Shown here: positions 45,718 through 54,736 of the stretch, in pieces
Layout of the letters: each line of letters starts with the position of its first letter
How positions within the stretch are numbered: the first letter of the stretch is position 1
Source: Roseibium sp.
Lineage (GTDB): Bacteria; Pseudomonadota; Alphaproteobacteria; Rhizobiales; Stappiaceae
DNA: 64,000 nt
Assembly: GCA_017643215.1 (NCBI GenBank)
Contig: JAEPNV010000017.1
Location: 1 to 64,000 of the forward strand
Direction of reading: 5' to 3'
Translations under genes and position numbers: made by a program
Notes under the pieces: model-generated
The model's input: the letters and a program-made list of their open reading frames with translations, nothing else
Told to the model about the DNA's origin: nothing
The model's database searches: none

Positions 45718-45804
45718 GTCAAATCCGGATCGACCGTGGCCCAGTTATCGGGCGGCGACCGGGGCCCTGGTGATGGAAAGATATCCGCGGCGTTCGCTCC
45801 ACGC

Positions 45805-45848
45805 TTGACCTGGTGTTGAATTTAATATAACTAAAAAACTAGTTATAT
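45805..45848 (+). promoter_or_regulatory. Promoter and ArsR-type operator
   Basis: TTGACC (45805-45810) is followed after 17 bases by TAACTA (45828-45833). A perfect palindrome with 9-base arms ATATAACTA / TAGTTATAT (45825-45833, 45840-45848) covers the -10 and the transcription start. It ends 18 bases before the ArsR start codon, so autorepression is likely. Confidence 0.75.
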
Positions 45849-45866
45849 AGAAATGAGGCTGAGCCG

Positions 45867-46196
45867 ATGATTCTCGAAGAAGCCGCGCAAGGATTTGCGG
45901 CGCTGGGCTCTGAAGCCCGGCTTCAGGTGGTGCTGACCCTGGTCAAAGCCGGGCCTGATGGGCTCACCGTCGGCGATATCCAGGCCCGCACGGGGATTGC
46001 CGCTTCGACCCTTGCCCATCATTTGAAGTTTCTTGCCGCAGCCGAACTCATCCAACAGGAAAAGGCGGGCCGGAGCGTGATCAACCGGGCGGCTTTTAAT
46101 CATCTGGAACATCTGGCGGGCTTCATCTTGAAGGAATGCTGCGCCGACGCCAGGACCTCGCCGCTCAAGGCCCTGTTGGAAGGAAATCTGGCATGA
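45867..46196 (+). CDS. ArsR-family winged-helix regulator
   Basis: A 109-residue ArsR/SmtB-type repressor: FAALGSEARLQVVLTLVKAG and GIAASTLAHHLKFLAAAELIQQEKAGRSV form the winged HTH. A Cys-Cys pair near the C-terminus (KECCADA) could bind a thiophilic metal or metalloid. The stop codon overlaps the start of the permease gene (ATGA), so the two form an operon under the palindrome just upstream. Confidence 0.92.
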   Translation: MILEEAAQGFAALGSEARLQVVLTLVKAGPDGLTVGDIQARTGIAASTLAHHLKFLAAAELIQQEKAGRSVINRAAFNHLEHLAGFILKECCADARTSPLKALLEGNLA

Positions 46197-47236
46197 GCGA
46201 CCAGATCGACACAACGGTCCAGCCCGGTATTTCGCCCCGCCGGAGCTTCGAGCGGTTGGCAAGCCCGTGGACGGTGGTGGCCGCCGTCCCGCTTTTGATC
46301 GCCTTCGCCGATCCGGGAAACCTTGGGACCATTGTGTCTTTTGCCCTGCGGGCGTTTGCCGGCACGGCGCCGTACATCGCCTTTGCGGTCCTGTTGATTG
46401 CCTATTTGAAGGCATCGGGCGCGGAGGCCACGGTCGGCCGCGCGTTCAAGGGGCGGGAAACGCAGGCGATCGTGCTGGCGGCGCTGTTTGGCGGGCTTGC
46501 GCCGTTCTGCTCCTGCGAGGTGATTCCGTTCATCGCGGGCCTTCTTGCCGTTGGGGCGCCGCTTGCGGCGATCATGGCCTTCTGGCTGTCCTCGCCGCTG
46601 ATCGATCCGCCGACGCTGATCATCACGGCGGCCGCACTCGGCTGGCCGTTCGCGGTCGGCAAGGCCGTGTTCGCCGTTGCGCTCGGGCTGTTTGGCGGGT
46701 TCGCGGTCAAGGCCATGCTGGGATCGGGGCTGTTCAAGGACCCGGTCAAGACGATCTCCCGGTCCGGCTGCGGCTGCGGCCCGTCGCCGTTTTCCGGCAA
46801 GCCCGTTTGGCGGTTCTGGCAGGAGGACGGACGGATGGGCGTGTTCCGGAGCGAGCTTGCCGCAAACGCGCTGTTCTTGGTCAAGTGGCTGGCACTGGCC
46901 TATACGCTGGAGGCGCTCCTGGTCACCTATGTGCCCGCGGATCTGATTGCCCGCCTCGTCGGCGGCGATGGGGTTGCCTCCATTACGATGGCCGCCCTGG
47001 TCGGCATGCCCGCCTATCTCAACAGCTATGTCGCGCCGCCGCTGCTGGCCGGGCTGATGGAGCAGGGCATGAGCGCGGGCGCGGCAATGGCGTTCATGAT
47101 CGCCGGCGCGGTCTCGTCGATCCCGGCGATGGCCGCGGTCTGGTCGCTCGTCAAACCCGGCGTCTTCGGCACCTATCTCGGCCTCGGCTTCGTTGGGGCG
47201 GTGGCATCGGGATTGGTGTTTCAAGTGCTTGTGTAA
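46193..47236 (+). CDS. YraQ/DUF318-family permease (ArsP-like)
   Basis: A 347-residue integral membrane protein of the DUF318 superfamily, which includes the organoarsenical exporter ArsP. About eight hydrophobic spans are seen. Cysteine motifs are APFCSCEVIPF in the first half and RSGCGCGPS in the central loop, which could handle a soft metal or metalloid. The second inverted half has VGMPAYLNSYVAPPLLAGLM. Coupled to the ArsR gene by a 4-base overlap, it is probably an inducible efflux pump. The substrate is not shown by the sequence. Confidence 0.88.
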   Translation: MSDQIDTTVQPGISPRRSFERLASPWTVVAAVPLLIAFADPGNLGTIVSFALRAFAGTAPYIAFAVLLIAYLKASGAEATVGRAFKGRETQAIVLAALFGGLAPFCSCEVIPFIAGLLAVGAPLAAIMAFWLSSPLIDPPTLIITAAALGWPFAVGKAVFAVALGLFGGFAVKAMLGSGLFKDPVKTISRSGCGCGPSPFSGKPVWRFWQEDGRMGVFRSELAANALFLVKWLALAYTLEALLVTYVPADLIARLVGGDGVASITMAALVGMPAYLNSYVAPPLLAGLMEQGMSAGAAMAFMIAGAVSSIPAMAAVWSLVKPGVFGTYLGLGFVGAVASGLVFQVLV

Positions 47237-47604
47237 ACGCAATGTCCGGATGAATGATGCGTCTGGTGACAGTGACCGTGGAGTGGCACGGACAAGACGG
47301 CGGCGAAGCGGTCGCGACTTGACCGGTCTGGGTGCCTTTGAGCAGTCCGGGGTCTCCCGGACGCGCAGGGCGATCGCATTTGGTGGTCATGCCGCTGAAC
47401 CGGTCCGTGCCATCACATTTGGTCGTGACGCTCTCCTGGACACGGCGCTTCTCTCCCTCGTCCTCCTGAACGCCGCGCCTCTCCTCTTCGCCGTCCCGCA
47501 CTCACTGTGACACAGATTCAACACACAGGGACCGAGGCGGCACGACGCTCGATGTGGATTCGGACACCGCCGCAAATGCAGGGGCTCCCCAATCCTGGGT
47601 CGTT
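47237..47604. other. Intergenic region between convergent genes
   Basis: About 370 bases between the permease and the DMSP lyase genes. A short imperfect repeat (CGCATTTGGTGGTCATG near 47375 and CACATTTGGTCGTGACG near 47412) is visible. No gene or clear terminator is seen. Confidence 0.5.
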
Positions 47605-48300
47605 CTAGCCGCGTTTCGACCGCGGCCGGGAAAACACCATCTTCTGGCCCGCCAGAATGTCCGGCTTGCCGATCCACGCATAGGCCAGCAATGCCGGTTC
47701 CTGGATTGAAACCGTGATCCTGTGCATGTGTTCGGGCGGATTGAAGATCATGGAGCCGGGGGCATAAACCCCTTGGTGGTTTTCAGAAACGGCACCGGAC
47801 AGACACACATAACTTTCCGAAATCCCGGCGTGGGAATGGGCCGGATAGGTGCACCTGGGCGCAAACAGCACGAGGCCGAGGATAACCTCTGATGTCAGAA
47901 CGGGACCGTTCGGGCCGCAGATCTCGGCATAGGCATAGGTCCGCTCAAGCCCTTTGGGGACTTTTTCATAGCCATATTGCCAGACGAACTGGTCTTGAAC
48001 GGATTCAATGGCGCGGATCAACGGTGCCGTGCGTTCCAGCCGGCCCTCGTCGAGCGCCCGCTTCAAATGGGCCGTCACCGGTTTTTGGGCCGGCGGATCG
48101 AACCGGAGGCCCACATTCGCCTTCAGCACCCTGTTGATGGCCTCCCGGACGGCCCGTTGATGGGCCCGGATCCGGTCGCTACCACCCGACGGCAAGAACC
48201 GGTACAGCTCATAATACTCGCGCAGCAGATAGCCCCAATCGGGCAGGTCTGTGAGGCGCCGCCCCGCGACGGGCATGTCAGAGGCTGGAATGTCGTGCAT
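47605..48300 (-). CDS. dddL: DMSP lyase DddL
   Basis: A 231-residue cupin enzyme that splits dimethylsulfoniopropionate into dimethyl sulfide and acrylate. The N-terminal helical part matches DddL (DLPDWGYLLREYYELYRFLP, IRAHQRAVREAINRVL). The cupin core keeps the metal-binding set: HSHAGISESYVCLSG (His, His, Glu) and NPPEHMHRITV (His). DddL is known mainly from marine alphaproteobacteria, including Labrenzia/Roseibium. No acrylate- or DMSP-processing genes (acuI, dddA, transporters) lie beside it. The upstream 48301-48499 region is divergent with the FkbM gene. Confidence 0.92.
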   Translation of the reverse strand: MHDIPASDMPVAGRRLTDLPDWGYLLREYYELYRFLPSGGSDRIRAHQRAVREAINRVLKANVGLRFDPPAQKPVTAHLKRALDEGRLERTAPLIRAIESVQDQFVWQYGYEKVPKGLERTYAYAEICGPNGPVLTSEVILGLVLFAPRCTYPAHSHAGISESYVCLSGAVSENHQGVYAPGSMIFNPPEHMHRITVSIQEPALLAYAWIGKPDILAGQKMVFSRPRSKRG

Positions 48301-48499
48301 GCGTTCGGTCTCGCGTTTGATCCGGCGGAAAGCCTGCGGCGAAGCGCGGAAAGGGTAGGCTGGCCGGTCCGGTCGCCAATTTAATGCCGGATTGGCTCAC
48401 CAGCTTGCGCTACAACACTTCGGCAGCGCGTTGCAATCCATAATACGTGGCCATGGACCCGCCATGACCAGCACGCGCCGGCGCCAAGGGGTATCATTC

Positions 48500-49324
48500 A
48501 TGCATTCTCATCTTGAAACGGCGAATTATCGTTTGATCTCCGCGCGCCACGGCCGCTTTCTGGTCAACCCGAACGACATGTATATCGGCCGGTCCCTGAT
48601 CGAATACGGTGAGTTCAGCGAGATCGAGGTCGGCCTGATCAATCAGCTTTTGCCCGCTGGTGGCGTCGCGGTGGAGGTCGGCGCCAATATCGGCGCGATG
48701 ACGGTTCCCATGGCCGAAAAAGTTGGGCGCGGCGGCCTGATCTACGCCTTCGAGCCGCAGGTTCTGGTGTTCCAGCAGCTCTGCGCGAACCTTGCGCTGA
48801 ACGACACCGTTAACGTCGCCGCGTTCAACGCCGGGTGCGGCGCGGCCGAAGGGCGCCTGCCCGTCGCCCGGTTCGATCCGCAAAAGCCGAACAATTTCGG
48901 TGGCATCACGCTTGACCGCATGCGCGACGACACATCACCGATCCCGGTCCGCCTCGAAACACTGGACGGCCTCTTGGTGCCCCACCGGCTCGACCTCATC
49001 AAATGCGACGTGGAGGGGATGGAACTCGATGTCTTGCGCGGCGCGGACCGGTTGATCAAATCGTTCAAACCGGCGCTTTATCTGGAAAACCATCTTGCCG
49101 AAAAATCGCGCGATCTCATTCAACACATCGCCGACCTCGGCTACACCTGCTGGTGGCATTTGCCGCCCTTGTTCAACAAGGAAAACCACGCCCGGAACGG
49201 GGAAGACATTTTCGGCAACATCGTCAGTTTCAACATGATGTGCCTGCCGGCGGGCGACGCCCGCAACGTCGTCGGTCTTCGGCCCGTCAGCGGCCCGGAC
49301 GATCACCCGAAGAACTGGAATTAG
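48500..49324 (+). CDS. FkbM-family methyltransferase
   Basis: A 274-residue SAM-dependent methyltransferase of the FkbM type. The SAM-binding motif I is VAVEVGANIGAMTVPMAEKV, with later LIKCDVEGMELDVLRGA. The acceptor (usually a sugar or antibiotic hydroxyl) is unknown. The ATG at 48500 has AAGGGG upstream; the frame opens at 48392 but is not supported. An FAD oxidoreductase gene follows after 36 bases, so they may be co-transcribed. Confidence 0.88.
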   Translation: MHSHLETANYRLISARHGRFLVNPNDMYIGRSLIEYGEFSEIEVGLINQLLPAGGVAVEVGANIGAMTVPMAEKVGRGGLIYAFEPQVLVFQQLCANLALNDTVNVAAFNAGCGAAEGRLPVARFDPQKPNNFGGITLDRMRDDTSPIPVRLETLDGLLVPHRLDLIKCDVEGMELDVLRGADRLIKSFKPALYLENHLAEKSRDLIQHIADLGYTCWWHLPPLFNKENHARNGEDIFGNIVSFNMMCLPAGDARNVVGLRPVSGPDDHPKNWN

Positions 49325-49360
49325 GGTTAGCCAGCGGACCTTTCTCCCAAGGACAAAATC

Positions 49361-50458
49361 ATGCATGTCGTCATTGTCGGGGCCGGGATTTCCGGCCTTT
49401 CCGCCGCCTGGGCGCTCATCAAGCGTGGTGCGAAGGTCACCTTGATCGAGCAGGGGGTCATTCCCAATCCCCTGTCGGCATCGGGCGATCAGCACCGGAT
49501 CATTCGGCGCGCCTATGGCGGGCAGGGCGGTTACCAGCGCCGGATCGGCGCGGCCTATGCGGCCTGGGACGCGCTCTGGGCGGATCTGGGCGACAAACAC
49601 CTGGTGGAGACGGGATTTCTGCTCCTGTCTCAAGTTCCAGGCGATGACGGCGAAGAGTACCGCGACGGATTGCGGACCGGTGGATACCCGGTCGAGGAGA
49701 TGAGCCCCGCCGAAACGGCCACCCGTTATCCGTTCATCGATGCCGCCACAATCCGGTTCGGCGCGTTCAGCCCGGAAGGCGGCGTTTTGTTGTGCCAGAA
49801 AATCGCGGCTGGCCTGCGCGCCTGGCTTTTAAAAATCGGCGCGGAGGTTCGGGAAAACGCCCGGGTCAAATCGGTGGACGCGGCGCGCGGTTCCGTGGTT
49901 CTGGACAGCGGCGAAGCGGTCGGTGGCCACCATGTGCTTGTGACCGCCGGTGCCTGGGCGCCTGGTCTGGTTCCGGCGCTTTCCGCCGACCTGACGACCT
50001 ACCGGACGGCCGTTGCCTATCTTTCCCCGCCCGAAGATCTCCTCAAGGCGTGGGAAAACGGGCCGGCCATCCTGGATGTCGGTGGCACGGTTGATGGGTA
50101 TGTGCTGCCGCCTGTTGCCGGAACCGGCTTGAAGGTCGGCGCCGGCGTTCACAAGCGCAAAAGCGGCCCGGATCAGGATCGGACGCCCGAGCCGGGCGAG
50201 GGGATCACGCTGCGCAACTGTTTCAGCCCGCCTTTCGCGCGGATCGATGAGTACGATGTCGAAGGCGTCGTAACCTGCGCTTACACCTTCACCCGGGACG
50301 AGCATTTCTTCATGCGCACCGAAGACCGGCTGAGCGTGGTCTCCGCGTGCTCCGGGCACGGTTACAAGTTCGGCGCTGTTGTCGGCCAAACACTTGCCGA
50401 GGGCCTGTTGTCCGGTGATTTGGACGCGGCGCGGATCTGGCTGGAGGCGCGGGATTGA
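49361..50458 (+). CDS. FAD-dependent oxidoreductase (DAO/sarcosine-oxidase-like)
   Basis: A 365-residue amine/amino-acid oxidase-type flavoprotein. The dinucleotide-binding motif is VVIVGAGISGLSAAWALIKRGA. The middle HHVLVTAGAWAP and the ending CSGHGYKFGAVVG match monomeric sarcosine oxidase and related DAO proteins. It probably oxidises an N-methyl or secondary amine. The cytoplasmic substrate is unknown. Confidence 0.88.
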   Translation: MHVVIVGAGISGLSAAWALIKRGAKVTLIEQGVIPNPLSASGDQHRIIRRAYGGQGGYQRRIGAAYAAWDALWADLGDKHLVETGFLLLSQVPGDDGEEYRDGLRTGGYPVEEMSPAETATRYPFIDAATIRFGAFSPEGGVLLCQKIAAGLRAWLLKIGAEVRENARVKSVDAARGSVVLDSGEAVGGHHVLVTAGAWAPGLVPALSADLTTYRTAVAYLSPPEDLLKAWENGPAILDVGGTVDGYVLPPVAGTGLKVGAGVHKRKSGPDQDRTPEPGEGITLRNCFSPPFARIDEYDVEGVVTCAYTFTRDEHFFMRTEDRLSVVSACSGHGYKFGAVVGQTLAEGLLSGDLDAARIWLEARD

Positions 50459-50466
50459 CTTGAAAG

Positions 50467-50490
50467 AGGCGGCGCAACCGCCGCCTTTGA
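50467..50490. terminator. Bidirectional terminator between the FAD oxidoreductase and speE
   Basis: Stem AGGCGGC / GCCGCCT (50467-50473, 50480-50486) with loop GCAACC. Short T (plus) and A (minus) runs flank it between two convergent genes. Confidence 0.7.
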
Positions 50491-50508
50491 TCCAAGCCGA
50501 AACCTTGG

Positions 50509-51381
50509 TCAGGCGTTCGCCCGGCCGTCTTCCACCGCGTCGAGAATGAAGCGCGGCAGGGCAAAGGCCGCGGCGTGAACGTCCGGCGTGTAATACCTGG
50601 TCTGAAAGCCGGCCGCGGAAAAGCGGTCGCGCAGCACGGCGACCGGCGTTTCCCTGAGGTCCGCATTGTCCGTTGCCCAGCCGAGCGCCATATGGCCGCC
50701 GAAATAGGTCGGGATCGCGGCGATGTAAGCAGCGGCGTCTTTGAAGATCCGGGTGAAACGCGCGACGCTGGTCACCAGTTCATCCCGCTGCAGGAACGGC
50801 ACGCCGTTTTGCGTCACCAGAATGCCGCCGGGGGTCAGGCAGCGGTGCACGGCGCGATAGAACTCTTCGGAAAACAGGATCGCGCCCGGGCCATGCGGAT
50901 CGGTGCTGTCGACGATCACCACGTCGAAGGCGCGGTCTGTTTCGGCAACGAATGCCATACCGTCGGCGATCACCAGCTCAAAGCGTGGATCGTCGACGAC
51001 CCCGGCATTGAAGTCGGAAAAATGCGCCTTGGAGAACTCCACGACCGAGGCGTCGATTTCCACCTGGGTCAGGGTTTCGACGGCCGGGTGCTTCAAGACC
51101 TCTTCGGCCAGTCCGCAATCGCCGCCGCCGACGATCAGGACCTTGCGCGCGGATCCATGCGCGAACAGCGGCACATGGGACATCATCTCGTGATAGATGA
51201 ATTCGTCCGCCGTCGTCACCTGGGTGATGCCGTCCAGCATCAAGACCTTGCCGAACACCGGATTGGTGAACAGCACTAGGTCCTGATGCTCGGTGCGGTC
51301 CTGAAACAGGATGTCCTCGCAGCTATAGCTCACCTGGACGCCCGGATAGAGCGTTTCGTTGAAGATCAAGCCGTCGCTCAT
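50509..51381 (-). CDS. speE: Spermidine synthase
   Basis: A 290-residue aminopropyltransferase that makes spermidine from putrescine and decarboxylated SAM. Motifs present are DGITQVTTADEFIYHEMMSH, GGGDCGLAEEVLKHP (cofactor binding) and VIVDSTDPHGPGAILFSEEF (catalytic Asp). The start overlaps the speD stop by 4 bases (ATGA), forming a tight speD-speE operon. Confidence 0.95.
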   Translation of the reverse strand: MSDGLIFNETLYPGVQVSYSCEDILFQDRTEHQDLVLFTNPVFGKVLMLDGITQVTTADEFIYHEMMSHVPLFAHGSARKVLIVGGGDCGLAEEVLKHPAVETLTQVEIDASVVEFSKAHFSDFNAGVVDDPRFELVIADGMAFVAETDRAFDVVIVDSTDPHGPGAILFSEEFYRAVHRCLTPGGILVTQNGVPFLQRDELVTSVARFTRIFKDAAAYIAAIPTYFGGHMALGWATDNADLRETPVAVLRDRFSAAGFQTRYYTPDVHAAAFALPRFILDAVEDGRANA

Positions 51382-51896
51382 GTGACCGCCTTGCCGCGCA
51401 AAAGCTCGGAGACTTCCGAGTGTGCCGGCCGGAACGCCTCGGTCAGAACGTCAACGCATTTTTCCGGCTGCGCATCGCCGCACATGAACACATCAAAAGC
51501 CGCATAACCGGCCTCCGGCCATGTGTGCACCGAAATATGGCTTTCGGCCAGAACCGCCACCCCGCTGACACCCGTTGGTTCAAACGGGTGCAAATGGATG
51601 TGCAGAAGGGTCGCGCCGGCCTCGTCGATGCAGCGGCGCAGTGTTTCTTCCATGAATGTGAGATCATCCAGACGCTCGGCGTCATAAAGATCGATGATCA
51701 GATGCGCACCAGCGCAGCGGACCCCTTCACGTTCAATGAAGTGGTCCAGCCGATCGTCAGCAGACGCAGCCATCGACACGGCGAAATTCAAGTCTTCCTT
51801 CTGGGTGGTGCTTCTTGGCTCGGCAACGCAAACTGCGCCTTCTTCCACACGAGCCTCCAAGTCCATCCCCAGTTGGAAGAGGGCGGCATTATTCAT
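51378..51896 (-). CDS. speD: S-adenosylmethionine decarboxylase proenzyme
   Basis: A 172-residue bacterial SpeD, a pyruvoyl enzyme that supplies decarboxylated SAM for SpeE. The self-cleavage site is LAESHISVHTWPEAGYAAFD, where Ser becomes the pyruvoyl group. The N-terminal 50 residues before RLDHFIEREGVRCAGAHLIID are longer than in most short-form SpeD proteins. Divergent from the GNAT gene. Confidence 0.94.
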   Translation of the reverse strand: MNNAALFQLGMDLEARVEEGAVCVAEPRSTTQKEDLNFAVSMAASADDRLDHFIEREGVRCAGAHLIIDLYDAERLDDLTFMEETLRRCIDEAGATLLHIHLHPFEPTGVSGVAVLAESHISVHTWPEAGYAAFDVFMCGDAQPEKCVDVLTEAFRPAHSEVSELLRGKAVT

Positions 51897-52035
51897 TACG
51901 CTCTCCCCAACCAGCAGATGAAACCGGGATCAATTCCGGAGCGCCACGCTATACAGATGTTTAAATCGAAAAACAACCAGTGAATTTAAAAGGATAACTT
52001 CGCCGGCTAAGGAGGGATAACAGCAGTTCTGCCTG

Positions 52036-52524
52036 ATGACCGTGACCCTTAAAACTCTGCGGAAAGATGAGATCGAACCAGTGCTGCCGCAACTCGCCCG
52101 GTTGCGCATTTCCGTCTTCCGAGACTGGCCCTATCTTTATGACGGGTCGCTCGATTATGAGGAAAAGTATCTCGCGCGATACGCCAAGACACCTGGGGCC
52201 GTCATTGTTGGCGCCTTCGATGACGATGTGCTTATCGGCGCGGCGACGGGCGCGCCGCTCGATACCGAACTGGTCGAATTCCGGAAACCCTTCACCGGCC
52301 ACGGGCTTTTGCCGGTGGAGATCTTCTACCTGGCTGAATCCGTGCTCGAACCGGCCTATCGCGGACGTGGTATCGGTCACGGGTTTTTCGAGGCGCGGGA
52401 GGCGCATGCCCGCGCGCTTGGATATCAACGCGCCGCGTTCTGCGCCGTCCTTCGTCCGGCCACGCATCCGGCCCGGGCCGCCGGTTACCGCCCGCTTGAT
52501 CCGTTCTGGACAAAGCGCGGATAG
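52036..52524 (+). CDS. GNAT-family N-acetyltransferase
   Basis: A 162-residue acetyltransferase. The acetyl-CoA binding motif A lies in IFYLAESVLEPAYRGRGIGHGFFEAREAHA (R-G-R-G-I-G), with the usual arrangement of an N-terminal helix and beta strands. Substrate unknown. It faces speD across a short divergent intergenic region; linkage to polyamine metabolism is possible but not shown. Confidence 0.85.
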   Translation: MTVTLKTLRKDEIEPVLPQLARLRISVFRDWPYLYDGSLDYEEKYLARYAKTPGAVIVGAFDDDVLIGAATGAPLDTELVEFRKPFTGHGLLPVEIFYLAESVLEPAYRGRGIGHGFFEAREAHARALGYQRAAFCAVLRPATHPARAAGYRPLDPFWTKRG

Positions 52525-52661
52525 CTGCGCGTCCGGCCCGCGCATTGCCGCTGGTTTCTGGTGCCTTACATCCATCGGGAAACACGGCGCAGATGATCGG
52601 GCGCCGGCCCGCGATCCGATGCCGCCGCGTGTCTCACCTTTCAAACATCAGGTAATTTGTC

Positions 52662-53858
52662 ATGGCTGAGGAGACAGGGAGCAGCGCGGCGGCCTGGGAG
52701 TCCCAGACAATCCGGGATTGGGTGTTGGAAACAGGCCGCTTTTCGCCCGACCTGCATGATCTGGTGCAGCATCTCGGCCACCGGCTTTTAGCGGCGGGTG
52801 CGCCGGTGTGGCGGCTGCGGCTGTCCATGCGCACGCTGCATCCCTTGACGGCGGCAACGAGCGTCGTCTGGGAACGGGACGGGCCACAGCCCGAGCAGCT
52901 CGATACGCCGCATGGTCTGGAAGGCCGGTCGTCCTACATCGGCAGCCCGATGGCGCACGTCAACGCAACCGGCCAGCCCTTTCGTAGGAGGTTGACCGAT
53001 CCCTTGACCGACGACGATCATCTGATCCTGCATGAGTTGAAAATCCGCGGTGCCACGGATTATCTGGCCTTGCCACTGAGGTTTTCCGACGGAACCGGCG
53101 CGACCTTTATCGTGACCAGCGATCACAAGGGTGGCTTTTCGGATCGTGACATTGCCGCGTTCACCCGGATCGGTTCCGTGCTGGCGCCAATTGCTGAAGT
53201 CTACCGGTTCCGCCGGATCTCTGGCGCAGTGGCGGAAGCCTATCTGGGCCCGCGCACCGGACGCCAGGTGCTGGACGGGCGCATCACACGCGGGGATATC
53301 GAGCGCATCGACGCGGCCATTTTTGTCAGCGATATCCGCGACTGGACCGGCCTCAATGTCCGTTTGCCCGCCGATCAGGCGCTATCCTGCGCGAACCGGT
53401 ATTTCGAGGTGATTGCGGAAGCGGTAGAAGCCCATGGCGGCGAAATCCTTAAATTCATCGGTGACGGTGTCCTTGCCGTATTCCCGACAAATGACACGGA
53501 TCTTGATGCCACCATGGTTTGCGCCAATGCCCTGAAGGCTGCCGAAGAAGCGCTGACGTCCGCGCGGGACGCAGATCCGCCGCTGGGGTTCGATTTCGGC
53601 ATTGGCCTTCATTTCGGCGAAGTGCTCTATGGCAATGTCGGGTCGAAAACGCGCATCGATTTCACCGTGCTCGGACCGGCCGTGAACATCGCGGCGCGCA
53701 TGGAGGGTCTTTGCCGGTCTTACGGCCGGCCGGTGCTTTTTTCGGCCGCGCTCGCGGAGAAGCTGCCCGGGCGGGCGCAGCACCTTGGCGATGCTGACCT
53801 GAAAGGCCTCGATCGGCCGGCCGGCATTTTCACGCTGGCGCCGCCGGAAACCGAGTGA
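52662..53858 (+). CDS. Class III adenylate/guanylate cyclase
   Basis: A 398-residue soluble cyclase. An N-terminal sensor-like region (residues 30-195, GAF/PAS-like: DYLALPLRFSDGTGATFIVT) precedes the cyclase domain from about residue 220. The metal aspartates are in FVSDIRDWTG and FIGDGVLAVFP. The substrate-specificity region is GNVGSKTRIDFTVLGPAVNI. Conserved Asn and Arg lie in VNIAARMEG. ATP specificity is likely from the Lys, but not certain. Confidence 0.9.
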   Translation: MAEETGSSAAAWESQTIRDWVLETGRFSPDLHDLVQHLGHRLLAAGAPVWRLRLSMRTLHPLTAATSVVWERDGPQPEQLDTPHGLEGRSSYIGSPMAHVNATGQPFRRRLTDPLTDDDHLILHELKIRGATDYLALPLRFSDGTGATFIVTSDHKGGFSDRDIAAFTRIGSVLAPIAEVYRFRRISGAVAEAYLGPRTGRQVLDGRITRGDIERIDAAIFVSDIRDWTGLNVRLPADQALSCANRYFEVIAEAVEAHGGEILKFIGDGVLAVFPTNDTDLDATMVCANALKAAEEALTSARDADPPLGFDFGIGLHFGEVLYGNVGSKTRIDFTVLGPAVNIAARMEGLCRSYGRPVLFSAALAEKLPGRAQHLGDADLKGLDRPAGIFTLAPPETE

Positions 53859-53867
53859 CGAAACCCG

Positions 53868-54638
53868 TTAGTCTTCCTCCAGCTCCCAGGTGATGGTCAC
53901 CGAGGCTTGCAGCGCCATTTCGCCGGCCTCGATCGGCACGGCATCGGCCGCCATTGCGCGTTCCATCCGCATGGCGACGGGCCGCGGCGCGCCGAAGCCC
54001 GTTTCGCTGATCAACAGGATCGGCCCGAGTTCGGCGCCGGCGGCTTCGGCATAAAGCATGGCCCGTTCGCGGGCATTGGCGACCGCCTGCTTGCGCGCTT
54101 CGTTCAGCTTGTCTTCCGGGTCGCTAACCTGAAACTGAATGCCGCCGATCTGGTTGGCGCCGCTGGCGACCACTGTGTCGAGAATGGCGCCAAGCGTGTC
54201 GAGATCGCGGATCTTGACCGTCACCCCATTTGAAACGTCATAGCCGATGATGCGCGGCGCGCCGTCAGTCCAGTTTTGCGACGGCGTGTAGCGCGGGTTG
54301 ATCGAAAATCCGCTGGTCTGGATGTCCTTGCCGGCAATGCCGGAGGCTTTGATTTTATCAATCACCGCCGTCATGGCCGCGGAATTGCCCGACAAGGCGT
54401 CGGGTGCCGTTTTCCCGGCCGTGACCACCCGGGCCGTCACGACCGCCATGTCGGCTGTTGCGCTGACGCTTGCCTGTCCCGTGATGGTGATTTGCGGGAT
54501 CGGTTCGGCGGCTGTCTGGGCCGTGGCCTGGGCCGCCGAACCCACGGCGAGAAAGCTGGCGAAAGACGCTTGCAAGAGCCGGCGGTAAAACGCTGCAGGC
54601 CGGCGGAGACGAAAAGCGCGGGTCAAGATCGAAGACAT
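53868..54638 (-). CDS. SIMPL-domain periplasmic protein
   Basis: A 256-residue exported protein with a long N-terminal signal region (RRPAAFYRRLLQASFASFLAVGSAAQATA) and a SIMPL/DUF541 domain. The domain spans ITITGQASVSATADMAVVTARVV, VKIRDLDTLGAILDTVVASGANQIGGIQF and EARKQAVANARERAMLYAEAAG. Some relatives affect oxidative stress or assemble into rings in the envelope; the function here is unknown. It converges with the cyclase gene, 10 bases away. Confidence 0.88.
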   Translation of the reverse strand: MSSILTRAFRLRRPAAFYRRLLQASFASFLAVGSAAQATAQTAAEPIPQITITGQASVSATADMAVVTARVVTAGKTAPDALSGNSAAMTAVIDKIKASGIAGKDIQTSGFSINPRYTPSQNWTDGAPRIIGYDVSNGVTVKIRDLDTLGAILDTVVASGANQIGGIQFQVSDPEDKLNEARKQAVANARERAMLYAEAAGAELGPILLISETGFGAPRPVAMRMERAMAADAVPIEAGEMALQASVTITWELEED

Positions 54639-54736
54639 GGATCGTTACCTGATGGCTGGGCAACCGCAGTGGGTCAAACAGGGGCACGATGGCGGGCGAA
54701 TGCGGCGGACGCGTGTCCCTTTGGTTCACCGGCCGT

